DNA of 64,000 nucleotides, taken from assembly GCF_001274785.1 (NCBI RefSeq), contig NZ_LHPI01000004.1, positions 1 to 64,000 of the forward strand. Reading direction: 5' to 3'. The DNA is from Vibrio hepatarius. GTDB lineage: Bacteria; Pseudomonadota; Gammaproteobacteria; Enterobacterales; Vibrionaceae. Under the pieces are notes generated by a model that worked only from the letters and a program-made list of their open reading frames with translations, was not told the origin of the DNA and did not search any database. Below are positions 1-9,475 of this stretch, one piece after another (position 1 is the stretch's first letter; every line of letters begins with the position of its first letter). The position numbers and the translations under genes are program-made.

Positions 1-523
1 CGATGACGACAACTTTAGCTGGTTCAACGCCTGGAACGCCGCCAAGAAGAAGTCCACAACCACCGTGAGATTTCTCCAAGGTTTGTGCACCAGCTTGAAT
101 AGACATGCGTCCTGCGACTTCAGACATTGGAGCTAGTAGTGGCAAACGACCCATATTATCTGTTACAGTTTCATATGCTATGCAGACAGCTTTGCTCTTG
201 ATTAGCTCTTCAGTTTGTGGAAAATCTGGTGCTAGGTGCAAATATGTAAATAAAATTTGCCCCTCGCGGAGCATGGCACGCTCAACGGCTTGAGGTTCTT
301 TGACTTTGACAATCATCTCAGCTGTTGCGAAAACCTCTGCAGCAGTAGGAAGAATGGATGCGCCTACAGCGATGTAATCGTCGTCTGAAAAACCAATACC
401 TACGCCGGCATTGGTTTCAACAAAAACTTGGTGGCCTTTAGACACTAGCTCGCGAACGCTTGCTGGGATCATGCCTACGCGGTACTCGTGGTTCTTGATC
501 TCTTTAGGTACGCCTATGATCAT
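1..523 (-). CDS. ald: Alanine dehydrogenase, N-terminal part (truncated by window edge)
   Basis: Reads leftward from an ATG at 523 and runs off the window start, so about 174 N-terminal residues are visible. Translation begins MIIGVPKEIKNHEYRVG, the standard opening of alanine dehydrogenase, followed by the substrate-domain stretches VFVETNAGVGIGFSD and TYLHLAP. The enzyme interconverts L-alanine and pyruvate plus ammonia with NAD(H) in the cytoplasm. It is divergent from lrp, and Lrp-family regulators commonly control neighbouring ald genes, so control by Lrp from the shared 168-bp spacer is likely (inference). A GGAGTCAGG ribosome-binding stretch sits just before the ATG. Identification is strong; the NAD-binding C-terminal half is outside the window. 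Confidence 0.93.
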   Translation of the reverse strand, partial: MIIGVPKEIKNHEYRVGMIPASVRELVSKGHQVFVETNAGVGIGFSDDDYIAVGASILPTAAEVFATAEMIVKVKEPQAVERAMLREGQILFTYLHLAPDFPQTEELIKSKAVCIAYETVTDNMGRLPLLAPMSEVAGRMSIQAGAQTLEKSHGGCGLLLGGVPGVEPAKVVVI

Positions 524-691
524 CCTGACTCCTTATTCTATTTTGGTTGTGAAATCTGGTTTGAATAACTAAGTGTAGGGTAAATCTTCGAATTAACGTC
601 TAGTATAGACAGGATGTAATAATATTTGATACTAAATATTAAAAAATTGTAGTATATTTTTTTGCAAGGAAGTAACAAGGTGGAATAAAAA

Positions 692-1186
692 ATGGCAGAC
701 AACAATAAGAAGCCGTCCAAGGATCTAGACCGTATCGATCGCAATATTCTTAATGAATTGCAGAAAGACGGTCGCATATCAAACGTAGAACTGTCTAAGC
801 GTGTAGGTCTTTCTCCTACACCATGTCTAGAACGTGTTCGCCGTCTCGAGCGACAAGGTTACATTACTGGGTACACAGCGTTGCTGAACCCACAATACCT
901 TGATGCATCACTACTCGTTTTCGTTGAAATCACTTTAAATCGTGGTGCGCCAGACGTGTTTGAGCAGTTTAATACTGCAGTTCAGAAACTAGATGATATT
1001 CAAGAGTGTCACTTAGTATCGGGCGACTTTGACTACTTGTTGAAAACGCGAGTATCAGATATGAGTGCGTACCGTAAACTGTTAGGCGACACACTGCTAC
1101 GTCTTCCGGGTGTAAACGACACACGTACCTACGTGGTAATGGAAGAAGTTAAGCAAACGAACCAGTTGGTTATCAAAACTCGATAA
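692..1186 (+). CDS. lrp: Leucine-responsive regulatory protein
   Basis: 164 residues, the same length as enterobacterial Lrp. Residues about 12-75 form the AsnC/Lrp-type winged helix-turn-helix (RNILNELQKDGRISNVELSK, then LSPTPCLERVRRLERQGYI). The remainder is the RAM/ligand-binding domain with GDFDYLLKTRV. It is a global DNA-binding regulator of amino acid metabolism that responds to leucine. The start is the ATG at 692, preceded by AT-rich DNA and an AAGGTGGAA stretch. It is divergent from ald and followed by its own strong terminator. Nothing unusual. Confidence 0.97.
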   Translation: MADNNKKPSKDLDRIDRNILNELQKDGRISNVELSKRVGLSPTPCLERVRRLERQGYITGYTALLNPQYLDASLLVFVEITLNRGAPDVFEQFNTAVQKLDDIQECHLVSGDFDYLLKTRVSDMSAYRKLLGDTLLRLPGVNDTRTYVVMEEVKQTNQLVIKTR

Positions 1187-1263
1187 TTGCGTATAAGTCT
1201 GAATACCTTTCGATATTCTGACTTTAGGCAATTGGGTTTTAGGCCCTTATATGGTTAAATCGA

Positions 1264-1299
1264 TAGTCCGAGTAGCATAGCTGCTCGGGCTATTTTTTT
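1264..1299 (+). terminator. Rho-independent terminator of lrp
   Basis: A 13-bp stem (TAGTCCGAGTAGC / GCTGCTCGGGCTA, including G:T wobbles) with a 3-nt loop is followed by seven T residues. It lies 78 bp after lrp and just before ftsK. Confidence 0.9.
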
Positions 1300-1321
1300 C
1301 CGCTACAAAGATAAGTTGGTT

Positions 1322-4297
1322 ATGTTCAAAGAGAACAGAAGTAAAGTTGAAACAATAATCAAAACAGGGGAAGAGCCTCAGCCTTCTCGCCTGACAGGTC
1401 CGCAACGTCTTAAGGAGTGCACACTGATCGTGATTGTGCTGCTCTCTATTTTGCTGTCTGTCGCGCTACTGACTTTTAGTCCTGCCGATCCTTCATGGTC
1501 TCAAACTGCATGGGGGGTAGATGTCGAAAACGCTGGTGGCCTCGTCGGCGCTTGGCTGGCGGACACGCTATTTTTTACCTTTGGTTCTTTGGCATACCCA
1601 ATCCCGTTCATTATCACGGTCACGGCATGGGTATTTTTGCGCAACCGGGATGAAGACGAGCCTTTAGATTTGATGCTTTGGGGCACGCGTCTACTCGGTC
1701 TAATCGTACTTATTCTGACTAGCTGCGGCCTTGCCGATATCAATTTTGATGATATCTGGTATTTCTCTTCAGGTGGTGTGATTGGTGACGTGCTTACCAG
1801 TCTCGCTCTGCCAACACTCAATGTACTGGGCACGACTTTGGTACTGTTGTTTCTTTGGGGCGCAGGCTTAACCTTACTTACCGGCGTTTCATGGCTAACT
1901 ATCGTCGATAAACTAGGCGCGCTAGCGATCTCTTCATTCACTGCTTTGCTGAATAAGATTCGCGGTGAACAAGAAGAAATTCTCGAAGCCCAACTGGCGA
2001 TGGCGAACTCAGCTCCACATGATCTAGAGCGTGAAGAATCTCCGTTTGCTGCTAAAGAAATATCGGAAGACGCTGCCGAGCCGCAACGTCGTTTCAACAT
2101 TCATATGCCTGAGGCGCGCAAAGAGCCTGTTATTAGCGCAGACCCACTCTTTGAAGAGCCGAGCTTTGACGAACCTGTGTTTGAAAACAAATCGACGCAA
2201 ACACCGCCTCGTCAGCCTGAACCTATTCAAGCTCAACCTGAACCAGTTATTGCTCCTGAACCTGTTGTGACGCCTACTAAGCCGCAACCTACGCAAAATC
2301 ATGGTCATGAGCCTCAGGTAGAGCGTACGCGTCAACTGGGTGCGACGATTGAAGAGTTAGAAGCGGCAGCGCAGCGCGAAGATGACTTTGCACAGCAAGT
2401 GGCCGACGAAAACCAAGTTGAACCTCATGAAGACTTCCAGACAATCTATGAGTACGAACAATCTCAGCAGCAAGCGTCTGCAGAGCAAAACCTTCCATGG
2501 AACAACACTGAAGAAGTGGCCGAAGAAGAAGTAACTCAGCCTGTGCTGCAAGCCGAGCAATTGGAAGATATTTCGGCGTCAATTGAGCCAGAATCAGGCC
2601 ATCAAGAGCCAGTGATCTCCACCTTTGACGTGGCGGACGACGAATATCAACAACCTATGATGGCAGACGTTGAAGAAGTCGATCCAAAAGACCAAGATGT
2701 CGCGGCGTTCCAAAACATTGTTTCTGATGCTCAGGCAAAAGTCGCCGCGCAGCAAAATCCATTCTTGGTGCAACAAGAGACGAATCTGCCAAAACCTAAA
2801 GAGCCGATGCCGACTCTGGAGCTTTTGTACCATCCTGAAAAGCGTGAGAACTTCATCGACCGTGAAGCGTTGGAAGAGATCGCGCGTCTGGTAGAAGCAA
2901 AACTGGCTGATTACAAAATCAAAGCGGAAGTCGTGGATATTTTCCCAGGACCTGTCATTACTCGATTCGAGCTCGATCTTGCACCAGGTGTGAAAGTAAG
3001 CCGTATCTCCAGCCTATCTATGGACTTGGCTCGTTCACTTTCTGCGATGGCGGTGCGCGTTGTAGAGGTGATTCCGGGCAAACCTTATGTGGGTCTAGAA
3101 CTGCCTAATATGAGCCGTCAAACCGTGTACTTCTCAGATGTGGTAGGCAGTCCTCAGTTCATTGATGCGAAATCGCCAACCACCGTCGTGCTAGGTCAAG
3201 ACATCGCCGGTGAAGCAGTGGTTGCTGATCTTGCCAAGATGCCACACGTGTTGGTGGCAGGTACCACTGGTTCGGGTAAGTCGGTCGGTGTGAACGTAAT
3301 GATTCTGAGTATGCTGTACAAATCGACGCCAGAAGATGTACGTTTCATCATGATTGACCCTAAAATGCTTGAGCTTTCAATCTACGAAGGGATTCCGCAC
3401 CTGTTGTCTGAAGTTGTTACCGACATGAAAGATGCCTCAAACGCACTACGTTGGTGTGTGGGTGAGATGGAGCGCCGCTACAAGCTGATGTCAGCACTGG
3501 GTGTGCGAAACATCAAAGGCTTTAACGACAAGCTTAAGATGGCTGCAGAAGCAGGGCACCCAATCCACGATCCACTCTGGCAACCGGGCGACAGTATGGA
3601 TGAGCAGCCGCCACTACTTGAGAAACTGCCGTACATTGTGGTAGTGGTGGACGAATTTGCTGACCTAATGATGGTGGTTGGTAAGAAAGTGGAAGAGCTG
3701 ATCGCTCGTCTGGCTCAAAAGGCGCGTGCTGCTGGCATCCACTTAATTCTAGCGACCCAGCGTCCTTCGGTTGACGTTATCACCGGTCTGATTAAGGCCA
3801 ACATACCAACTCGTGTCGCGTTTACCGTGTCGACTAAGACCGACTCGCGCACCATACTAGACCAAGGCGGTGCTGAATCGCTATTGGGTATGGGTGATAT
3901 GCTTTACTTGCCGCCAGGTTCAAGCCACACAATCCGTGTCCACGGTGCGTTTGCTTCGGACGATGATGTTCACGCGGTAGTGAATAACTGGAAGGCTCGT
4001 GGTAAGCCAAATTACATCGATGAGATCACTCACGGTGACCAAGGTCCAGAAGCATTACTGCCAGGTGAAAAACCAGAAGGTGATGAGGAAATGGACCCGC
4101 TATTTGACCAAGTGGTTGAGCACGTCGTTCAGTCTCGACGTGGTTCAGTTTCTGGCGTTCAGCGCCGCTTCAAGATTGGTTACAACCGAGCCGCGCGTAT
4201 CGTTGAGCAGTTGGAAGCACAAGGCATTGTCAGCGCCCCAGGCCATAATGGTAACCGTGAGGTATTAGCTCCAGCACCAAGTCGTGATATGAACTAA
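1322..4297 (+). CDS. ftsK: DNA translocase FtsK
   Basis: About 991 residues. The N-terminal 200 residues hold several hydrophobic membrane segments. Residues about 210-490 are a low-complexity linker rich in Pro, Gln and Glu. The C-terminal motor carries Walker A GTTGSGKS near residue 647 and Walker [11 protein letters not shown] near residue 777. A C-terminal winged-helix gamma domain follows ([20 protein letters not shown]), which in FtsK reads KOPS and contacts XerD. FtsK is a septal protein that pumps DNA to resolve chromosome dimers and helps assemble the divisome. An in-frame TTG lies 6 bp upstream of the chosen ATG; neither has a strong ribosome site. lolA is not the next gene downstream here (dsbB is, convergent); only the lrp-ftsK linkage resembles enterobacteria. 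Confidence 0.96.
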   Translation: MFKENRSKVETIIKTGEEPQPSRLTGPQRLKECTLIVIVLLSILLSVALLTFSPADPSWSQTAWGVDVENAGGLVGAWLADTLFFTFGSLAYPIPFIITVTAWVFLRNRDEDEPLDLMLWGTRLLGLIVLILTSCGLADINFDDIWYFSSGGVIGDVLTSLALPTLNVLGTTLVLLFLWGAGLTLLTGVSWLTIVDKLGALAISSFTALLNKIRGEQEEILEAQLAMANSAPHDLEREESPFAAKEISEDAAEPQRRFNIHMPEARKEPVISADPLFEEPSFDEPVFENKSTQTPPRQPEPIQAQPEPVIAPEPVVTPTKPQPTQNHGHEPQVERTRQLGATIEELEAAAQREDDFAQQVADENQVEPHEDFQTIYEYEQSQQQASAEQNLPWNNTEEVAEEEVTQPVLQAEQLEDISASIEPESGHQEPVISTFDVADDEYQQPMMADVEEVDPKDQDVAAFQNIVSDAQAKVAAQQNPFLVQQETNLPKPKEPMPTLELLYHPEKRENFIDREALEEIARLVEAKLADYKIKAEVVDIFPGPVITRFELDLAPGVKVSRISSLSMDLARSLSAMAVRVVEVIPGKPYVGLELPNMSRQTVYFSDVVGSPQFIDAKSPTTVVLGQDIAGEAVVADLAKMPHVLVAGTTGSGKSVGVNVMILSMLYKSTPEDVRFIMIDPKMLELSIYEGIPHLLSEVVTDMKDASNALRWCVGEMERRYKLMSALGVRNIKGFNDKLKMAAEAGHPIHDPLWQPGDSMDEQPPLLEKLPYIVVVVDEFADLMMVVGKKVEELIARLAQKARAAGIHLILATQRPSVDVITGLIKANIPTRVAFTVSTKTDSRTILDQGGAESLLGMGDMLYLPPGSSHTIRVHGAFASDDDVHAVVNNWKARGKPNYIDEITHGDQGPEALLPGEKPEGDEEMDPLFDQVVEHVVQSRRGSVSGVQRRFKIGYNRAARIVEQLEAQGIVSAPGHNGNREVLAPAPSRDMN

Positions 4298-4320
4298 TCA
4301 AATCCAGTTGCGACAAATAG

Positions 4321-4349
4321 AAAAGCGCAGGAATGACCTGCGCTTTTTT
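4321..4349. terminator. Bidirectional terminator between ftsK and dsbB
   Basis: GCGCAGG, loop AATGA, CCTGCGC, flanked by an A run on the left and a T run on the right, so it can end both convergent genes. Confidence 0.88.
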
Positions 4350-4369
4350 GTATCTAGAATAGAGCTAAG

Positions 4370-4888
4370 TTATTTGTTTTTGGCAAACTGAGCAATCACA
4401 ATTACCGCTAAAGCAACAAGGTTTGCAGCAAAAATGACTACTAACCACTGCGGCATTGATAGGGTTAAGAATTGCCAAACTACCTTACTGCAATCGCCAT
4501 ACGCTTCAAACATCCACGGAACCCATTGGTTAAGCGGTGCCCAATCAGGGAATGTAACGAATAGGTCGCAGGTCGCAAATGGGGATGGATTAAACTGGTA
4601 ATCAACGTGCTGCATTGACAGCGCAAGGCCTTTGTACGCGCTAGCGCCCCAAGCAGCTAAACCTAACCAGCGAAATACTGGGTTATTTGGCGCAATCAGT
4701 CCAATCAACGCAGCACCGCCAATTCCCAGCATCGCAACACGCTCGTAGATACACATTACGCAAGGCGAAAGCATCAAAACGTGCTGGAAAAACAACGCGC
4801 ACGCTTCAAAGAACACGACGAACGCTAAAAGAAGGAACCAAGAAAGACGTCCTTGGGAAAATGTTTTGAGTGTGGAAAGTAAATTCAC
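4370..4888 (-). CDS. dsbB: Disulfide bond formation protein B
   Basis: 172 residues with four hydrophobic segments, the usual DsbB layout. It has both redox pairs: C43-x-x-C46 (SPCVMCIYER) in the first periplasmic loop and C107/C133 in the second. DsbB is the inner-membrane quinone-linked oxidase that recycles DsbA. It lies downstream of nhaB on the same strand, with a terminator between them, so it is probably transcribed at least partly on its own. The dsbB-nhaB neighbourhood is conserved in Vibrio. Confidence 0.95.
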   Translation of the reverse strand: MNLLSTLKTFSQGRLSWFLLLAFVVFFEACALFFQHVLMLSPCVMCIYERVAMLGIGGAALIGLIAPNNPVFRWLGLAAWGASAYKGLALSMQHVDYQFNPSPFATCDLFVTFPDWAPLNQWVPWMFEAYGDCSKVVWQFLTLSMPQWLVVIFAANLVALAVIVIAQFAKNK

Positions 4889-4903
4889 AACAGTGTCCTG
4901 AAA

Positions 4904-4932
4904 ATAAAAAAAGCCCTGACTAATCAGAGCTT
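4904..4932 (-). terminator. Terminator of nhaB
   Basis: On the minus strand AAGCTCTGA, loop TTAG, TCAGGGCTT (one G:U pair) is followed by a T run. It sits between nhaB and dsbB. Confidence 0.75.
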
Positions 4933-4982
4933 TTTATCGTGTAAAAGTTTCAGTAGCAATAAAAACTTTTCAAAATTTGGAG

Positions 4983-6572
4983 TTAGTGGCCACCAGACAC
5001 CGCTTGAACCGCGTCACCAACGTGGTGTGAGATCCAACCTGCATCGTAGAACCAAGTTGTCATCGGGTCGACTAAGAAGACGATGCCAGCTAAGCCAACC
5101 AGTGCTAAAACGATAGTGTAAGGCAGTGCCATGATAACCATGCGTCCGTATGACAAGCGGATCAGCGGCGCCAATGCTGACGTTAGCAAGAATAGGAACG
5201 CAGCTTGACCGTTTGGCGTTGCAACTGAAGGTAGGTTAGTACCAGTATTGATAGCGACAGCAAGTAAGTCGAACTGATCGCGGGTGATCATGCCTTCAAT
5301 GAGTGCTGTTTTCACTTCGTTGATGTAAACCGTACCAACGAATACGTTATCCGACACCATAGACAGTAAGCCGTTCGCAACGTAGAAAAGTGCGAGCTGG
5401 GTGCCTTTGTCTTCAACGTGCAATACCGCATCGATAACTGGCTTAAATAGCTCTTGGTCGATGATAACTGCAACGATCGAGAAGAAAACCGCAAGTAGGG
5501 CAGTGAATGGCAGTGCTTCTTCAAACGCTTTACCCAGTGAATGCTCTTCGATAACGCCAGTGAAAGCTGTTGCCAAAATGATGACTGATAGGCCGATAAG
5601 ACCAACCGCAGCAAGGTGTAGAGCCAGACCAACAATCAACCATACCGCGATTAAACCTTGAATCCAAAGTTTCGCTACGTCTTGGTTAGTACGGTTTTTA
5701 CGCTCTTCGTTGTCGAAATCAACCAAGATCTGACGAACGTTGTCAGGCAGACGTGCGCCGTAACCGAACACTCTAAACTTCTCGACTAACACACAAGTAA
5801 TCAAACCACAGACAAATACGGGTAGTGTTACTGGTAGCATGCGAATGATGAACTCACCAAATTGCCAACCCGCTTGGTCTGCAATGATCAGGTTTTGTGG
5901 CTCACCTACCATGGTCATTACGCCACCCAGTGCAGTACCGACACCTGCGTGCATTAGCAAAGAGCGTAAGAACGCACGGTAGTTTTCTAAGTCATCACGA
6001 GTAAGCTCAGACAAGTGGTCGTCTTGTGTATGGTCGTGGGCAGTGCTTGAGCCTTTACCTGATGCCACTTTGTGATAAATCGCGTAGAAGCCGACCGCAA
6101 CGCTAATTACGACCGCAATAACGGTAAGAGCGTCTAAGAATGCTGACAAAAATGCCGCTGCGAAACAGAATGCAACAGATAGCATTGATTTTGAGCGGAT
6201 ACCTAGCAGGATCTTGGTGAAAATGAACAGCAGCAACTGCTTCATAAAGTAGATGCCGGCAACCATGAATACTAGTAGCAATAGCACTTCGATGTTTGCG
6301 ACCAGCTCATGTTTGACTTGCTCTGCACTCGTCATCCCGATAGCAACTGCTTGGATTGCCAATAAGCCGCCTGGCTGTAGTGGGTAACATTTTAATGCCA
6401 TTGCCAAAGTAAAAATAAACTCTGCAACTAATAGCCAACCTGCTACGAATGGATTTACGAGAAAGAAAACGAGAGGGTTTATGATTAAGAAAGAAATGAT
6501 GGCAACTTTGTACCAATCTGGGGCTTTACCAAGAAAGTTCTTAATAAACGCATTTCCGAGTGAAATCGGCAT
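4983..6572 (-). CDS. nhaB: Na+/H+ antiporter NhaB
   Basis: 529 residues, close to the family norm of about 515-530. Many hydrophobic helices are interrupted by a charged loop around residues 170-195 ([16 protein letters not shown]). Conserved stretches include [14 protein letters not shown] and [20 protein letters not shown]. NhaB is an electrogenic inner-membrane antiporter that expels Na+ in exchange for protons and matters for a marine bacterium using sodium bioenergetics. Its 5' side faces fadR across 689 bp and appears to carry a structured leader (see 6690-6821), suggesting cation-responsive control. The start ATG (6572) follows a weak purine stretch. Confidence 0.95.
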   Translation of the reverse strand: MPISLGNAFIKNFLGKAPDWYKVAIISFLIINPLVFFLVNPFVAGWLLVAEFIFTLAMALKCYPLQPGGLLAIQAVAIGMTSAEQVKHELVANIEVLLLLVFMVAGIYFMKQLLLFIFTKILLGIRSKSMLSVAFCFAAAFLSAFLDALTVIAVVISVAVGFYAIYHKVASGKGSSTAHDHTQDDHLSELTRDDLENYRAFLRSLLMHAGVGTALGGVMTMVGEPQNLIIADQAGWQFGEFIIRMLPVTLPVFVCGLITCVLVEKFRVFGYGARLPDNVRQILVDFDNEERKNRTNQDVAKLWIQGLIAVWLIVGLALHLAAVGLIGLSVIILATAFTGVIEEHSLGKAFEEALPFTALLAVFFSIVAVIIDQELFKPVIDAVLHVEDKGTQLALFYVANGLLSMVSDNVFVGTVYINEVKTALIEGMITRDQFDLLAVAINTGTNLPSVATPNGQAAFLFLLTSALAPLIRLSYGRMVIMALPYTIVLALVGLAGIVFLVDPMTTWFYDAGWISHHVGDAVQAVSGGH

Positions 6573-7261
6573 GATCGTAATACTCTTATAAGTTGTTATG
6601 AATCGACACTGAACGTGCTTGCTTCATAAATCGGAGCAATACCAAACAAAAGCTGCACTCTCGGTTTAGCGCAATTCTTATTGATATTTTGGGTATTAAA
6701 CCCGATCCAACAGTGACTTAGAAAAACAACATTAAGAGGTTGCAATGTGGCCTTGCCAAGTCACTCCCTGAGAAAGACAAGCACTCCTTACTTCGGTCGT
6801 CACTCTACTCCCCAGTAAAATTTAGTCAATCATAAAGTGGAGCTAGGCAATTATATTCATTCGTTTTTGTCTAAAAACGCGATCTGAGTGGCGTAACTAT
6901 CTGGAGATAGTTGCTAAAACCTGCACTTAGTGTCGTGACGGAGTCGAAGTGTAAGAATAACAGAGAATAGGTGAATATTCTGAATGGAAATCAAAGAGTT
7001 TTTTGCAAATAGTAAAACTTAGATTTTGTGAACTTTTCCTTTTATTACGGGGACTTTGATGTGTTAAATTTTTATTAAACTTGAAAATAATCGGGTTATT
7101 CATTGATGTGAATATGCAAAATGCTCGTTTCACAATTAGAGTTATTGCTCAATTGTTGTTTGACAGCAAGTTTACTTGGTTCTGGTTTCCGATATAACTT
7201 AACTAGTGGTATGATGAGTTGCAACAGACCCATAAAAATACAAATAGTGGACAAGACATAA
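6573..7261. other. Long nhaB-fadR divergent intergenic region
   Basis: 689 bp with no convincing protein gene. Besides the nhaB leader element it holds a perfect 8-bp inverted repeat, AACTATCT-GG-AGATAGTT, at 6895-6912, which could be an operator or a hairpin. The fadR-proximal 250 bp is AT-rich and must contain the fadR promoter; I could not choose a -35/-10 pair. Confidence 0.6.
6690..6821 (-). promoter_or_regulatory. Structured nhaB leader, candidate cation-sensing riboswitch
   Basis: Read on the minus strand, about 240 nt upstream of nhaB, the leader contains GGGGAGUAG (complement of 6805-6813) and, about 45 nt later, UUGGCAAGGCC (near 6749-6759). These resemble the 5' GGGGAGUAG and 3' GCAAGACC blocks of the yybP-ykoY (Mn2+) riboswitch family. 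The UACG-type L3 loop of that family is not evident, so assignment is uncertain. Two further GGAGUG copies lie between the blocks. AGUGACUU (6758-6765) just before the 3' block can pair perfectly with AAGUCACU 40 nt downstream (6712-6719), an arrangement expected of an alternative structure. A GGGU-ACCC hairpin follows (6691-6703). Confidence 0.42.
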
Positions 7262-8101
7262 ATGGTCATAAAGGCAAAGAGTCCAGCTGGATTTGCGGAA
7301 AAGTATATTATTGAAAGCATTTGGAAAGGACGCTTCCCTCCTGGTTCCATCTTACCTGCAGAAAGAGAGCTCTCTGAACTTATCGGAGTAACACGAACAA
7401 CTTTGCGCGAAGTGCTACAACGTTTGGCGCGTGACGGCTGGTTAACCATTCAACACGGAAAACCAACTCGAGTGAATCAGTTTATGGAAACGTCAGGTTT
7501 GCATATTCTCGATACGCTAATGACTCTTGACGCTGAAAATGCCACTTCGATTGTAGAAGATCTCCTTGCGGCACGTACCAATATCAGCCCAATTTTCATG
7601 CGTTATGCGTTTAAAGCAAACAAAGAAAGCTCTGAGAAAACCATCTCAACGGTTATCGAGTCTTGTGAAGCGTTGCTCGCCGCTGACTCTTGGGATGCGT
7701 TTATGGAGTCTTCAGCTTACGCAGATAAAATTCTACAACATGTAAAAGATGACGGCGAAAAAGACGAAGCGATTCGTCAGTCGATTTTGGTCGCTAAAAC
7801 TTTCAATTTCTACGATTACATGTTGTTCCAACGTTTAGCGTTCCATTCTGGCAACCAGATTTACGGTCTGATCTTTAATGGTTTGAAAAAACTGTACGAT
7901 CGCGTTGGTAGCTACTACTTCTCAAGTTCGGAAGCGCGTAGTTTGGCGCTGAAGTTCTATCGTGACCTGTTAGATGTATGCGAGACAGGTGACCGTGAAC
8001 GCATTCTTATCGTAGTGCGTAACTACGGTATGGAAAGTGCCCAAATCTGGAACAAGATGAAGATGACCCTGCCGACGAACTTTACGGAAGACGACAGCTA
8101 A
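7262..8101 (+). CDS. fadR: Fatty acid metabolism regulator FadR
   Basis: 279 residues against 239 in E. coli. The N-terminal GntR-type winged helix is almost identical to the enterobacterial protein ([20 protein letters not shown], residues about 34-53). The acyl-CoA-binding helical domain contains an extra block of about 40 residues around 138-177. That insertion is known from Vibrio FadR, where it creates a second ligand site. FadR represses beta-oxidation genes and activates unsaturated fatty acid synthesis, and acyl-CoA releases it from DNA. It is convergent with the DUF1887 gene, sharing a terminator. Confidence 0.96.
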   Translation: MVIKAKSPAGFAEKYIIESIWKGRFPPGSILPAERELSELIGVTRTTLREVLQRLARDGWLTIQHGKPTRVNQFMETSGLHILDTLMTLDAENATSIVEDLLAARTNISPIFMRYAFKANKESSEKTISTVIESCEALLAADSWDAFMESSAYADKILQHVKDDGEKDEAIRQSILVAKTFNFYDYMLFQRLAFHSGNQIYGLIFNGLKKLYDRVGSYYFSSSEARSLALKFYRDLLDVCETGDRERILIVVRNYGMESAQIWNKMKMTLPTNFTEDDS

Positions 8102-8114
8102 TCTGGATTAAAAG

Positions 8115-8140
8115 AAAAACCGCCGAAAGGCGGTTTTTTT
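8115..8140. terminator. Bidirectional terminator between fadR and the DUF1887 gene
   Basis: AAAAACCGCC, loop GAAA, GGCGGTTTTTTT: a GNRA-capped GC stem with an A run on one side and a T run on the other. Confidence 0.9.
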
Positions 8141-8167
8141 GTATTTAGACATTGTTTACCAACTAGG

Positions 8168-9340
8168 TTAGCAGTCGGCACATTCGTCATCATTACCACC
8201 GGCTTCAAGGAACCAGTTGCTTAAGTGCGTCTTAAGGTCTTTAAGCTCGTCCGGACCAATAAGAGCAAGACCTAAGTCTTCAGCGCGGGTAATGTCATTG
8301 TGACGAAGCGGTCGGAAACTCACCAACATTGCACGCGCTTGTAAGCCACCGAGCAAGTCACGCAGAGATTCTAGCTTATACAAGGTATCATCGCCGTCAT
8401 CGCGCATCCCTTTGGTTTTACACTCAATAATGTGCAGCTTGTTGTTAACCACAGAGGCGACATCAAGCTCGTTACGTACTTCGCGCTCGCCCAGTTGTCG
8501 ATAAACCTGCACATTCAGCGATCGGTCTTGAATCGTCGGCATGGTTTTTTGAATTTGACGCACAGTACTGTGAACTAACGTTTCTAACCATTCGCCATTC
8601 GAGAAACGGCGCGCATCTTCGTTAGCAAAGGTTAAGATGCCGTTTTCATAAGTCGCAATGCCAGTATCCACTAAATCGGTGATCAGCATATTGAGCTCAC
8701 GATAGCCTTGCTGTTTCTCTGTGAGTTCAACATCAAGCTTCTGCTCTTTGCGACAGGTGGTGGCTAAGTAGTTGAGCGTGGCTAAACCTGGACCGAGTTC
8801 CAGTGCGTTGCTTGCCCAGCGCTCGCCAAGTTCATAAAGCTGTTGGTCGAGTTGGGGGGAGATCTCGTGCTCGCTGAACTCACCACGCGCACCGAATATC
8901 GTCAGGTAGTCATCAATAGTGATGCGGTCTTGAACTTGTGTGTCTTCTTTGCCGTCTGGGTAGAGCCAGCACAAGCGGTCGCTGCTTGGCTCGACAACAA
9001 AGATTGGCCAATGATAGCTGCGGAAAATTTCGTAAACGGAAAGCAGGCGATGACGCAAACCGCAGCTTGCGTTTAACTTAACGTCTTCAGCACGCTGTTT
9101 TAGGTCTTTGGCGAGAGCACAAATGCTTTGTTTTATTTTGGTCGGATTGGCAACGTTTGGGATTTCGAAAAACTCGGACGTGATTTGGCGTTTTGCTAAT
9201 ACGTTGTGAAGGCGGGTGTAAATTTCTTCTTGAGCTTTTACACCGATGAAAACGATGTGATTGCTGATCGTCCGATTGTCTAAGAGCGGGGTTACCAAGC
9301 GAATTGGGTCTTTGTCTATGATGCCAACATGAATTGCCAT
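8168..9340 (-). CDS. DUF1887 CARF-type / PD-(D/E)XK nuclease-like protein
   Basis: 390 residues. The N-terminal 150 residues look like a Rossmann/CARF-type domain, with NASCGLRHRL (90-99) where CRISPR-ancillary CARF proteins carry N-x-x-G-G-T-K. The C-terminal third has the nuclease signature G249-EWLE, N290-ELD (D293) and I305-ECK (E306, K308), the classic PD-(D/E)XK core. The V. cholerae orthologue (VC1899) was solved by structural genomics, and DUF1887 is the family to which the cyclic-oligoadenylate-activated CRISPR nucleases Card1/Can2 belong. No CRISPR array or cas gene is visible in the window, so the signal it senses is unknown. It stands alone between fadR and a chemoreceptor. Family and catalytic residues are clear; function is inference. 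Confidence 0.88.
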   Translation of the reverse strand: MAIHVGIIDKDPIRLVTPLLDNRTISNHIVFIGVKAQEEIYTRLHNVLAKRQITSEFFEIPNVANPTKIKQSICALAKDLKQRAEDVKLNASCGLRHRLLSVYEIFRSYHWPIFVVEPSSDRLCWLYPDGKEDTQVQDRITIDDYLTIFGARGEFSEHEISPQLDQQLYELGERWASNALELGPGLATLNYLATTCRKEQKLDVELTEKQQGYRELNMLITDLVDTGIATYENGILTFANEDARRFSNGEWLETLVHSTVRQIQKTMPTIQDRSLNVQVYRQLGEREVRNELDVASVVNNKLHIIECKTKGMRDDGDDTLYKLESLRDLLGGLQARAMLVSFRPLRHNDITRAEDLGLALIGPDELKDLKTHLSNWFLEAGGNDDECADC

Positions 9341-9427
9341 AACTGTTCCTCAAGTATGGCTTGCAAAAAAGTGTGACAGAAAACGGGCAAGCCTATTACC
9401 CATATAATGTCATGGGTTATAAAAAAC

Positions 9428-9456
9428 AAGGGCAACTAACAAAATTAGTCGCCCTT
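9428..9456 (-). terminator. Terminator of the chemoreceptor at 9476-11467
   Basis: On the minus strand AAGGGCGACTAA, loop TTTTG, TTAGTTGCCCTT is followed by GTTTTTT. It lies 19 bp after the stop codon. Confidence 0.85.
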
Positions 9457-9475
9457 GGCATAAGTTTAGTTGTTG

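Noticed and set aside
2024..2335. Minus-strand open frame inside the ftsK linker
   Set aside because: Arg/Leu-rich antisense shadow of a repetitive Pro/Gln/Glu coding region; no ribosome site or family features.
6895..6912. AACTATCT-GG-AGATAGTT as a named regulator operator
   Set aside because: The symmetry is real, but it matches no regulator motif I can name, so it is only noted in the region entry.
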